Part shown: positions 9,166 through 17,244 of the stretch, one piece after another
How positions within the stretch are numbered: the first letter of the stretch is position 1
Layout of the letters: each line of letters starts with the position of its first letter
Assembly (NCBI RefSeq): GCF_009863985.1
Contig: NZ_WEZT01000004.1
Location: 97,648 to 161,647, forward strand
DNA length: 64,000 nt
Direction: 5' to 3'
Source: Furfurilactobacillus milii
Lineage (GTDB): Bacteria; Bacillota; Bacilli; Lactobacillales; Lactobacillaceae
Notes under the pieces: model-generated
Told to the model about the DNA's origin: nothing
The model's database searches: none
The model's input: the letters and a program-made list of their open reading frames with translations, nothing else
Program-made: the position numbers and the translations under genes

Positions 9166-10156
9166 CTTACAATTTGTTTGGTTCTTGCTCATTGGCCTGC
9201 TGTTCGCCATCTTCTTCTTCCTTGAAGGGTTTGACTTCGGGGTTGGTATGTCGGTGAACACCTTGGCAAACAATGAGAGCGAACGTAATGCATTAGTCCG
9301 TTCCATCGGACCACATTGGGACGGAAATGAAGTTTACCTGATCACCGCTGGTGGTGCGATGTTTGCATCCTTTGGCGCTTGGTACGCTTCCTTATTTTCC
9401 GGTTTCTACGTGATGTTTTTGCTGGTGCTGGTCGCGTTAATCATGCGTGGTGTTTCATTTGAATTCCGAAACGAAATGCGCACCGATTTCTGGCGACGGT
9501 TCTGGGAGTGGTCACTGACGATTTCATCACTTGCTGCACCGTTCTTACTTGGCATGATCTTTACTGATATGGTAAAGGGGATGCCAATCGATGCACAGGG
9601 TGATGTCATTGGTCACTTCACTGATTACGTCAACTGGTTCTCTATCGTGGGTGGCGTTGCTGTTGCCTTGCTCTGCTACCTTCATGGATTAAACTTTGTT
9701 CGTTTGAAGACTGAAGGAACGTTACGTGAGCGGGCGCGTGCACGGGGCAAGGTTTTATATCCTGTTCTATTTGCCGGCGAAGTTGTCTTTGCAATTTTGG
9801 TTTACGTCTATACAGATTTCTTCACGAAGAAGCCAATTTCAACGTTATTGATTTTAGCCGCCATTGTATTGTTGAGTGTTTTGGCTTACGTGGCCACGTT
9901 GAAGGATTGGGAAGTAACGTCCTTCATCAGCGGTGGTTTGACGCTGCCGGCTGTTGTCATGTTGCTATTCGTGGGCTTGTTCCCACGCGTCATGGTAGCC
10001 AACAATGCAGCTAACAGCATTCTGATCAAAAACGCATCAAGTTCAGCATACACATTGAACTTGATGACGTGGATTGCATTATGCATTTTGCCATTTGTCT
10101 TGGCTTACCAGATTTGGAGCTACTGGGTCTTTTACAAACGAATTAAGGCAAATTAG
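9158..10156 (+). CDS. cydB: Cytochrome bd quinol oxidase subunit II
   Basis: A 332-residue membrane subunit, normal length for CydB. I chose ATG 9158, which overlaps the cydA stop by 8 bases and gives the family-typical start MSSLQFVWFLLIGLLF; AAAGGGGG lies just upstream. The acidic FFLEGFDFGVG stretch at the N-terminus and PHWDGNEVYL near residue 50 are CydB hallmarks. It stabilises the haem subunit and completes the oxidase. Confidence 0.96.
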   Translation: MSSLQFVWFLLIGLLFAIFFFLEGFDFGVGMSVNTLANNESERNALVRSIGPHWDGNEVYLITAGGAMFASFGAWYASLFSGFYVMFLLVLVALIMRGVSFEFRNEMRTDFWRRFWEWSLTISSLAAPFLLGMIFTDMVKGMPIDAQGDVIGHFTDYVNWFSIVGGVAVALLCYLHGLNFVRLKTEGTLRERARARGKVLYPVLFAGEVVFAILVYVYTDFFTKKPISTLLILAAIVLLSVLAYVATLKDWEVTSFISGGLTLPAVVMLLFVGLFPRVMVANNAANSILIKNASSSAYTLNLMTWIALCILPFVLAYQIWSYWVFYKRIKAN

Positions 10157-10242
10157 TTTTAGGCAAGCTTTGAATAAAGCATTTATTGTTTAGTTTACGG
10201 TTGAGGCGACTGCTTATTTAGCGGGAACCGTGGTGAAGTGTA

Positions 10243-10407
10243 GCGGGTGAGGGACAGAGTTTCGTGAGAGCAATAATAGGTGGCGAAGGCCACTTATTAT
10301 TGCGGGACGACCTTCGAGACCTGGTTTGGGGGCTCGAAGTCGAGGTAGAAGACTCCGTGGTTTTCGGAGGCTGAGACCGGTCCCATGAAACGGCGTCCCT
10401 CACCAGC
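10243..10407 (+). ncRNA. Structured RNA or repeat, copy 1 of 3 (unidentified family)
   Basis: A 165-nt sequence between cydB and cydD. A closing stem GGTGAGGGAC / GTCCCTCACC and an inner helix TTTCGTG / CATGAAA enclose three arms: 10267-10298 (CAATAATA/TATTATTG), 10312-10339 (CTTCGAG/CTCGAAG) and a third (ACTCCG/CGGAG). Conserved unpaired blocks are GGACGAC and ACCGGTCCCATGAAAC. Two relatives at 53910-54082 and 54209-54368 keep the architecture with different paired bases. No reading frame of note. It could be an independent RNA, an intergenic processing element of the cyd transcript or a mobile structured repeat. Confidence 0.55.
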
Positions 10408-10521
10408 GAAACGGCAGTACCATCACCTGAGCGTAATCTTATCCAAACCAAACTAAAGTAATCGATGAAACATTGTAGAAACTGACCGAGATGTTGGGAA
10501 AAGTTAGGAGTGTAGGATTGA

Positions 10522-12264
10522 ATGATTGATCGACGTATCTTTCGCTTGCCCGGCATCACGAAGATGTTAATCGTTCTGGCAGGGTTAGTATTACTGCAAG
10601 CGTTTAGCATTCTCTTCCAAGGTGTGTTCTTATCGCGGACGCTGACAGATTTATGGAATCGGGAAGCTGAAACGCGCATTTTATGGCCCGTATTATTGTT
10701 TGCGGGCTTTTTTGCGTTAAGACAGATCTTAGTGATGCTGAAGAATCGGGTAATGCAGCCGTGGGCGGACCAAACGGTGTTTGATCTACGTCAACAGCTG
10801 CTACAGAAACTCGTGGCCATTGGTCCCAGCATTGTTGCCAAACAGGGAACTGGTAAAGTTGTGACCATGGCACTGGATGGGATGAACCAAGTCAACACTT
10901 ACTTGATGTTGGTTGTTCTTAAGATTTTTGACATGATGATTATTCCGACAGTATTGTTGGTTTACTTATTCTTTTTACGTTGGCAGGAAGCACTGTTCTT
11001 GTTAGTTATTTTTCCGGTCATTATTTTATTCATGATTATCTTGGGTTATGCAGCCCGTGATAAGGCTAACCGTGAATTTGCCAGTTATACGCAGTTATCG
11101 AATAATTTCGTGGATGCCTTACGAGGGTTGCCGACATTAAAACAATTGGGATTGAGTGAAGCCTATGCTGACAATATTTACGCCGTGTCTGAGGACCACC
11201 GTAAGCGGGTGATGGGGACGCTAACAATCGCCATTCTGTCAACGTTTGCGCTCGACTTTTTCACGACGTTATCAATCGCCGTTGTCGCCGTTTTTCTAGG
11301 ACTTGGCTTAGTAGCAGGCCACATTGCATTGTTCCCAGCATTAACCATTCTCATTTTGGCACCAGAGTATTTCTTGCCAATTCGGAACTTTGCCAATGAT
11401 TATCATGCGACGCTAAACGGTAAAAATGCGTTGACTGCCGTTCTTGAAGTGTTGAATACACCAGTGCCAACGGATCGTAATTTATTGACTGATCAGCAGG
11501 CAGCATGGACACCCGACAGTCAATTACGTTTGGAACATGTTAACTTTGGCTATGATAATCCGGATGAGACGGCCTTAACCGACATTAGTTTTACGGCGAA
11601 CGGCTATCAAAAGATTGGTATTATCGGACCTTCTGGATCCGGAAAATCAACTTTGATTAATTTGCTTGGTGGTTTTTTAACGCCGAATAATCAAGATACG
11701 GGTCACATTTCAGTAAATGGTGTCACAGTGCCGCATCTAAGTCAGCAGGCCTGGCAACGACAGTTCCTGTACATTCCCCAGGCACCATATTTATTCCATG
11801 CCACGTTAGCGGATAACATTAAGTTTTATACACCAGACGCTGACGATGCGGCGGTTTCGCAAGCAATTGCCAGCGCTGGGTTGACGGACTGGGTCGCTAC
11901 GTTGCCGGAGGGTTTGCAAACGGAAATTGGTGAAGGTGCCCGTGGTGTTTCCGGCGGGCAGGCACAAAGAATTGCTTTAGCCCGGGCCTTTTTGGATCAG
12001 AGCCGTCGCATTCTATTGTTTGATGAACCAACTGCCCACTTGGATATTGAAACGGAAGTTGGCCTCAAAGAAACAATCAAACCGGTGTTTGCTAATCACT
12101 TGGTCTTCTTTGCCACTCACCGTTTACACTGGCTCAATGAAATGGATTATTTGCTGGTGATTGAGCACGGGCGAATTGTGGAACAGGGCACGCCGGAAGC
12201 GCTGGCTAAGCAGAACGGGGCCTATACGGCGCTTCGTCGTGAAATGGGAGGTGATGCATTGTGA
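10522..12264 (+). CDS. cydD: Cytochrome bd assembly ABC exporter, first subunit
   Basis: A 580-residue half-transporter: six-helix membrane domain (about residues 1-310) plus ATPase domain with Walker A GPSGSGKS, signature VSGGQAQR and Walker B ILLFDEPTAHLD. By sequence type it corresponds to CydD of the heterodimeric CydDC thiol exporter; in Bacillus the same position is named cydC. The transporter moves glutathione/cysteine-type reductants and is needed to assemble cytochrome bd. Its stop overlaps the next start by 4 bases. It follows cydB after 365 bases that contain the structured element. Confidence 0.93.
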   Translation: MIDRRIFRLPGITKMLIVLAGLVLLQAFSILFQGVFLSRTLTDLWNREAETRILWPVLLFAGFFALRQILVMLKNRVMQPWADQTVFDLRQQLLQKLVAIGPSIVAKQGTGKVVTMALDGMNQVNTYLMLVVLKIFDMMIIPTVLLVYLFFLRWQEALFLLVIFPVIILFMIILGYAARDKANREFASYTQLSNNFVDALRGLPTLKQLGLSEAYADNIYAVSEDHRKRVMGTLTIAILSTFALDFFTTLSIAVVAVFLGLGLVAGHIALFPALTILILAPEYFLPIRNFANDYHATLNGKNALTAVLEVLNTPVPTDRNLLTDQQAAWTPDSQLRLEHVNFGYDNPDETALTDISFTANGYQKIGIIGPSGSGKSTLINLLGGFLTPNNQDTGHISVNGVTVPHLSQQAWQRQFLYIPQAPYLFHATLADNIKFYTPDADDAAVSQAIASAGLTDWVATLPEGLQTEIGEGARGVSGGQAQRIALARAFLDQSRRILLFDEPTAHLDIETEVGLKETIKPVFANHLVFFATHRLHWLNEMDYLLVIEHGRIVEQGTPEALAKQNGAYTALRREMGGDAL

Positions 12265-14003
12265 AGGGATTCTTTGACACTTTTAAACACGATTCATGGG
12301 TAATGCCTTACCTTCGCAAGTATCGCTTTTTGCTGATTTTGGTGTTGCTGTTGGGCTTCTTGACCACGTTTACAGGGTCGGCGCTGATGTTTACCTCTGG
12401 GTATCTAATCAGTCGCGCGGCGCAACATCCCTTCAATATCATGTTGATTTATGCAACTATTGTTCTGGTCCGGGCGTTTGGGATTGCCCGACCATCCTTT
12501 AAGTATGCTGAGCGTTTAACCAGTCATAATTGGGTGCTCCGGATTGTGTCTGATTTTCGAAAGAAACTTTATCAATCTGTGGAGCGTGATGCGGTAGCGA
12601 TTCGTCAACGTCATCAAACGGGGGATATTCTTGGACTATTAGCTGAAGATATTGCCCATATTGAGAATTTGTACTTACGAACGGTCTTTCCGCTTATTGT
12701 AGGTTGGCTGCTGTATCTCTTCGTTGTCATTGCACTGGGGACTTTTAGTTGGCCGTTTGCTGCATTAATGGCCTTGTTGGTGGGCGTGATCGTGATTTTG
12801 ATGCCGTTGGTGTCCGTCGCCTTAAACGGTGCTCGCGAGTTTCATCAGAAGCAAACGCAGCAAAGTTTGTATACGTCTATGACGGATGCTGTGTTGGGAG
12901 TCAGTGACTGGATGATTTCTGGTCGCGAAAAAGATTTTATGGATCATCAAACGGGTCCACTGACAGATATGCGCAACTTGCAAACGGCTGACAACAAGTT
13001 TCAGTGGTGGCGAGATTTAGTTGTTCAGTTAATGATTGGCGTCATTGCGGTTGTCATGATTTATTGGGCTGGTAGTTATTTTCAGACTAGTCATCTGGCA
13101 CTGAACTGGATTGCAGCGTTTGTGTTGGCTATTTTCCCAGCCACGGATGCCTTTGCTTCGATCCCCCAAGGTGTTTCAGAATGGCCGGTTTATCAAGATT
13201 CAATCAAACGTGTTAACCAGCTGGACCAAAACATTGTGGCGCCAGTTGCTCAAACACACCTTGCTGCCGAAGATTTTAAGTCACTGACCATCGATCATGT
13301 TGATTTCAAGTATGCAGATGGTCAGCAGGCCGTGTTGTCCGACATTGATTGGACCATTAATCGTGGTGACAAAGTGGCATTACTCGGGCCTTCAGGCACA
13401 GGAAAATCAACTTTGCTGAAGTTAATGTTGGGGGATGAACAGCCAACCCAGGGGACAGTCAAACTGAATGGCATCACAGTTGATAAACTTCAAGATGATC
13501 GTGGCAAACTGTTTGGTGTGTTAGATCAACAACCATACTTGTTTAATACAACAATTATGAATAATGTGCGTTTGGGCAATCTCTCTGCAACCGATGACCA
13601 GGTTAAGGCAGCCATTAAAGCGGTTGAACTGGATCAGTTGATCGAGAAATTGCCAAACGGCTACAATACGCTCGTTGAAGAGGCCGGTGCGCGGTTCTCT
13701 GGTGGAGAGCGTCAGCGTTTTGCGCTTGCTAGAATTTTATTGCAGGATGCGCCGATTATTATCTTGGACGAACCAACTGTTTCACTGGATCCTATCACTG
13801 AACATGAGTTGTTAAATACAATCTTTGATTTATTGAGAGATAAAACAATCATTTGGGTCACTCATCATTTGGAAGGAATCACACATGTTGATTCGGTTCG
13901 TTTTCTTGAACATGGTCAGTTTGAAATGATTGGCAAACCGCATGAGTTGTATCAGACAAGTGACCGGTTTAGAAGCCTTTATGATCTCGATAAAGGTCGC
14001 TAA
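12261..14003 (+). CDS. cydC: Cytochrome bd assembly ABC exporter, second subunit
   Basis: The 580-residue partner half-transporter with a membrane domain (residues about 20-310) containing the family stretch LMFTSGYLISRAA, and an ATPase domain with Walker A GPSGTGKS, signature FSGGERQR and Walker B IIILDEPTVSLD. GTG start in the GTGA overlap with the preceding gene. It is CydC-type by sequence (named cydD in Bacillus). It forms the heterodimer required for bd oxidase maturation and ends the cyd cluster. Confidence 0.93.
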   Translation: MKGFFDTFKHDSWVMPYLRKYRFLLILVLLLGFLTTFTGSALMFTSGYLISRAAQHPFNIMLIYATIVLVRAFGIARPSFKYAERLTSHNWVLRIVSDFRKKLYQSVERDAVAIRQRHQTGDILGLLAEDIAHIENLYLRTVFPLIVGWLLYLFVVIALGTFSWPFAALMALLVGVIVILMPLVSVALNGAREFHQKQTQQSLYTSMTDAVLGVSDWMISGREKDFMDHQTGPLTDMRNLQTADNKFQWWRDLVVQLMIGVIAVVMIYWAGSYFQTSHLALNWIAAFVLAIFPATDAFASIPQGVSEWPVYQDSIKRVNQLDQNIVAPVAQTHLAAEDFKSLTIDHVDFKYADGQQAVLSDIDWTINRGDKVALLGPSGTGKSTLLKLMLGDEQPTQGTVKLNGITVDKLQDDRGKLFGVLDQQPYLFNTTIMNNVRLGNLSATDDQVKAAIKAVELDQLIEKLPNGYNTLVEEAGARFSGGERQRFALARILLQDAPIIILDEPTVSLDPITEHELLNTIFDLLRDKTIIWVTHHLEGITHVDSVRFLEHGQFEMIGKPHELYQTSDRFRSLYDLDKGR

Positions 14004-14090
14004 AACATAATTTAAAACAGTACGTTAAGATTGTGTTGTTAATGGCAAAAGTCGTGATCCACGGTTGTTTCGAAAATAAGTTGCATGGTT

Positions 14091-14129
14091 AAAAACACCT
14101 TATTCTGGATGACGGAATAAGGTGTTTTT
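14091..14129 (+). terminator. Terminator of the cyd operon
   Basis: Hairpin AAACACCTTATTC / GAATAAGGTGTTTTT with a T-run, 90 bases after the last cyd gene. Confidence 0.85.
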
Positions 14130-14219
14130 AGTGTGCAGTGCTTTTGAGACTCAGAGCAAACGACCAAGTGTTTAATAAGCTTACTGATAATGGATAGTGA
14201 TTCATTTTAAATAAATCGC

Positions 14220-14229
14220 GTATAATATG
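14220..14229 (+). promoter_or_regulatory. -10 element for the ATPase/VWA operon
   Basis: CGTATAATATG contains a perfect TATAAT about 60 bases before the GTG start at 14286. No convincing -35 at the ideal distance. Confidence 0.4.
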
Positions 14230-14285
14230 ACCTAAACGTAGCGGTCTTTTTATAAAATTATGAGTTTTAGCAGAGGAGGGATTGT

Positions 14286-15458
14286 GTGGCTCTTTCATTT
14301 AACGCATTGATGGACGCAGTACCGGTTGTCATTAAGGCTGGCAATGTGCCTAATATTGTTGGCGAGGCTGGGATTGGTAAGTCAGCTTTAGTGGCAGCTG
14401 TTGCGCAAAAGATGAACGCGCAGCTCTTTACGACGGTTGTCAGTCTGTCTGAAAAGGGCGATTTGGCCATCCCAGTGCCGCCATTAACGGCAGATAGCTT
14501 CATTCAAACGGACCAGTATGGACGTTTGGCCGATGTTCAGTATGGTTATGCGCATACGTTGGTGGCCATCATTCAATATGCGGAACAGCATCCGGAAGGG
14601 CCGATTATTTGGTTCCTCGATGAATTTAACCGTGGCACCCAGGCTGTTCAAAGCGAGCTCATGAACCTAGTGTTACAACGACAGATTAATGATTTGGTGC
14701 TACCACAGCAGGTTAAACTCATATTGGCCGAAAATCCGGATTCACAAATGCAAGGCTTTGCTGATTCGCTGTACGGTGTTACGGCCGGTGATGATGCCAT
14801 TAAGGACCGCACCACCCGGCTAGTGATGAGCGCCAGTACACCAGATTGGTTAGCGTGGGCACAGCAAACTGATGGTAAAGGGAATCCCAATATTATTCAG
14901 CCTGTGCGCGATTATTTGACGCAACAGCCAAATGATTTGCGACCACTGCAACACGATGAGGATGTTTATCCAACACCACGGGCATGGCAACGCGTGTCAA
15001 CTAATTTATCGCAATTAGATGACACGCCTAAGGAAGTTCGACAAGCACTTCAGTTTGACATCATCACAGGTGATTTAGGCGAAACAGTAGGTGCTAAATT
15101 TAATCAATTTTTGACTCAGGGGCTCACCGTCACTGATTTGTTTAAACATGCGGATACGGATGCTACTCCTGACGAACAAGTTAATGCTGCTTTCACTGCC
15201 TTATCAGTTGGCGAACAGCAGTCGTTGCTGATTGCGGCAGGAAAATTGACTGAGATGCCGTTAACGACAGGTATTTATGCTGCTAGGTGGCTGACTTTGC
15301 TGCAACAACTTCCCGCTGACGGCCAGTTTGCGGTGGTCAATTCGTTGGGCCAGCAAAATGGTTGGCTGATTGCACTGCAACAAGCTACTGACGAAGCTTC
15401 AAAGGCACTAGCTAAAATGGTGTTGAATATTATGAACGGCCAGGCCTTTAATGCATGA
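14286..15458 (+). CDS. MoxR-like AAA+ ATPase
   Basis: A 390-residue ATPase. The N-terminal AAA+ core has Walker A GEAGIGKS (about residues 24-31) and Walker B IIWFLDEFNR (about 105-114), followed by a sensor stretch LILAENPDS. MoxR-type ATPases act as chaperones that load or remodel partners, usually a VWA protein, and the next gene encodes exactly that. GTG start with GAGGAGGG six bases upstream. The stop overlaps the following start (ATGA), indicating coupled synthesis. The biological target is unknown. Confidence 0.88.
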   Translation: MALSFNALMDAVPVVIKAGNVPNIVGEAGIGKSALVAAVAQKMNAQLFTTVVSLSEKGDLAIPVPPLTADSFIQTDQYGRLADVQYGYAHTLVAIIQYAEQHPEGPIIWFLDEFNRGTQAVQSELMNLVLQRQINDLVLPQQVKLILAENPDSQMQGFADSLYGVTAGDDAIKDRTTRLVMSASTPDWLAWAQQTDGKGNPNIIQPVRDYLTQQPNDLRPLQHDEDVYPTPRAWQRVSTNLSQLDDTPKEVRQALQFDIITGDLGETVGAKFNQFLTQGLTVTDLFKHADTDATPDEQVNAAFTALSVGEQQSLLIAAGKLTEMPLTTGIYAARWLTLLQQLPADGQFAVVNSLGQQNGWLIALQQATDEASKALAKMVLNIMNGQAFNA

Positions 15459-16846
15459 GTGGCATTAACATCAATCAAGCACTGCAACAATTTCATCAAC
15501 AAACGAAGGTGAACCGAAACGACAGTGAGCAGGTCTTACAGGCGGCTATTATGCATTTGCTACAGCAGCAACCTGTTTACGGACAGCTAATCGCTCAGTT
15601 ACCACGTCAACACGTAACGACGCCTTCAGAAGAATTAAGGGATGAACAGCGCGCGTTTGCGCCATTATTCGGCTTGGCCTGGTCACAATCAACACTCATA
15701 TTGCGAGTTAATGATTGTCACTGGCAACAAGCGCAAAATGAAGGGGTGTTGCTGGCGTTATTAGTTCATGAGGCCTTGCATCTGTTGTGGCAACATCCGT
15801 TGCGTTACTTACATGAATCAGGTCAAAAAGTCGATATCGCTACTGATGTTGCAATCAATCAAGTGATGACCACCCAGATTCCGGGTACTTGGACACTTGG
15901 GTGGTTGAACCAACGTTTACAACGCCAATTACCGAGTAACGCTGATTCCGCCGTTTATTTAGCCGCTTTGAACCAAGTCGCTGTGGGTGCCACAGATCAT
16001 GATCATACGACCAGTGAAGAACTGACGAGGTCATCACAAGAATCAGTAACAGATAATTCGCAGTCCCGTTACGCTGGTGACGTCGGTCAACAACAGGATG
16101 GTCAACTTAATGAACTAAAGCGCAATGAACCGCAGCTCGCTGACAGTCACGATGGTTGGGCCAGTTCGTCGGTAAACGATGAGTTAGCTCGTGCTAACTT
16201 ACGTCAACGACTTAATCAGGCGTTAGCGCGAACCACACCTGCTCAACGCGGTAAATTACCGAGTACTGTTCAGGCAAAGTTGGCTAGTTTTGCACAACAC
16301 CGAGCGCACTTGCCGTGGACCGCAATATTAGGCAAATTAATCGGCACTGTACCACATGGCAAACAGGATAGCCGCGCACGGTTCAATCGTCGTCAACCAC
16401 AGCGCATGGCACTGCCTGGGCAAATAGCGAGAAGACGGGTCACCATTACAGTCTTTATTGATGAATCAGCATCGATTTCAACGCAAACGACCGTGCAGTT
16501 CATCAATGAATTGACCGGCCTAACGCGTGCATACGAATTGGCACTCACCGTCTTTCCGTTTGATGCCGCGGTTCATGATCCCATCAGACTGTCATCGCCC
16601 TCACAGGTTGCCGAAAAACTACATGCCCGCCACGTTGGCGGGGGCACAAGTTTCCAGAGTGTTTTCGATTATTTGAAGGCTGATCGTTCGCAGACATCGA
16701 CGTCACTCATTGTCATACTGACGGATGGTGAGGGTGAAACAAGTATCGATGCACACGGTTATCGTCGCGTTTTATGGGTGTTAGTTGGTCAACAAGGATT
16801 GAGTGTGCAAACGCCGCCAGGTTGGGTGGCAAATATTAACGAGTAA
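15455..16846 (+). CDS. Metallopeptidase-like / VWA-domain protein (DUF2201 type)
   Basis: A 463-residue protein with two domains. The N-terminal half has a zinc-peptidase-like motif HEALH in LLVHEALHLLWQHP (about residue 108). The C-terminal half is a von Willebrand A domain with the MIDAS pattern DESAS (DxSxS), GGGTS and ILTDGEGE. A polar, Gln/Ser-rich linker joins them. This combination is known from DUF2201 proteins, usually found beside MoxR ATPases as here. Whether it cleaves a substrate or uses the fold only for binding is not known. Confidence 0.85.
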   Translation: MSGININQALQQFHQQTKVNRNDSEQVLQAAIMHLLQQQPVYGQLIAQLPRQHVTTPSEELRDEQRAFAPLFGLAWSQSTLILRVNDCHWQQAQNEGVLLALLVHEALHLLWQHPLRYLHESGQKVDIATDVAINQVMTTQIPGTWTLGWLNQRLQRQLPSNADSAVYLAALNQVAVGATDHDHTTSEELTRSSQESVTDNSQSRYAGDVGQQQDGQLNELKRNEPQLADSHDGWASSSVNDELARANLRQRLNQALARTTPAQRGKLPSTVQAKLASFAQHRAHLPWTAILGKLIGTVPHGKQDSRARFNRRQPQRMALPGQIARRRVTITVFIDESASISTQTTVQFINELTGLTRAYELALTVFPFDAAVHDPIRLSSPSQVAEKLHARHVGGGTSFQSVFDYLKADRSQTSTSLIVILTDGEGETSIDAHGYRRVLWVLVGQQGLSVQTPPGWVANINE

Positions 16847-16859
16847 GGAGAACAAGTTC

Positions 16860-17159
16860 ATGGCCGCAGTTACAATGACGGATGCAGATTGGCAAGACTA
16901 TTTAAACAAAACCCCGCGCGCCATCCGCGCAGTGAGTTTGTTGACAGATCAATGGCAATCGGTATTGGTGGATAATCCACTGTTCATTTCCATGATAAGC
17001 ATTGCTGATTTGGTTTATGCTAACCGACTTGCTGTTAACGAGGTACAACCAAACGTTGAATGGCCACTTGATACGTACGCGCATCGTCAGCAGTTTCGTC
17101 GGCACTACGCCCGCTACTTGACGCCTGATAGTAATACCTGGCTGAAGCGGGAGGATTAA
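16860..17159 (+). CDS. Small protein of unknown function, third gene of the ATPase/VWA operon
   Basis: A 99-residue soluble protein, start chosen at ATG 16860 because TAAGGAG lies 7 bases upstream; an in-frame extension to 16803 would overlap the preceding gene without a binding site. It is rich in Trp, Arg and Tyr and has no motif that I recognise. It follows the VWA gene by 13 bases and is closed by a terminator, so it probably belongs to the same system. Confidence 0.75.
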   Translation: MAAVTMTDADWQDYLNKTPRAIRAVSLLTDQWQSVLVDNPLFISMISIADLVYANRLAVNEVQPNVEWPLDTYAHRQQFRRHYARYLTPDSNTWLKRED

Positions 17160-17180
17160 GGGGTAAGCAGGATTTGAACT

Positions 17181-17226
17181 AAAATAACCGCCAACGAATT
17201 GTAAAAAATCGTTGGCGGTTATTTTT
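17181..17226. terminator. Bidirectional terminator
   Basis: Long perfect hairpin AAAATAACCGCCAACGA / TCGTTGGCGGTTATTTTTT between convergent genes. Confidence 0.9.
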
Positions 17227-17244
17227 TGGATATAAAGCTTCATG

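Noticed and set aside
10218-10873. Minus-strand open frames over the structured element and the cydD start
   Set aside because: They arise from the paired GC-rich stems and the opposite strand of cydD; no start signal and no family resemblance.
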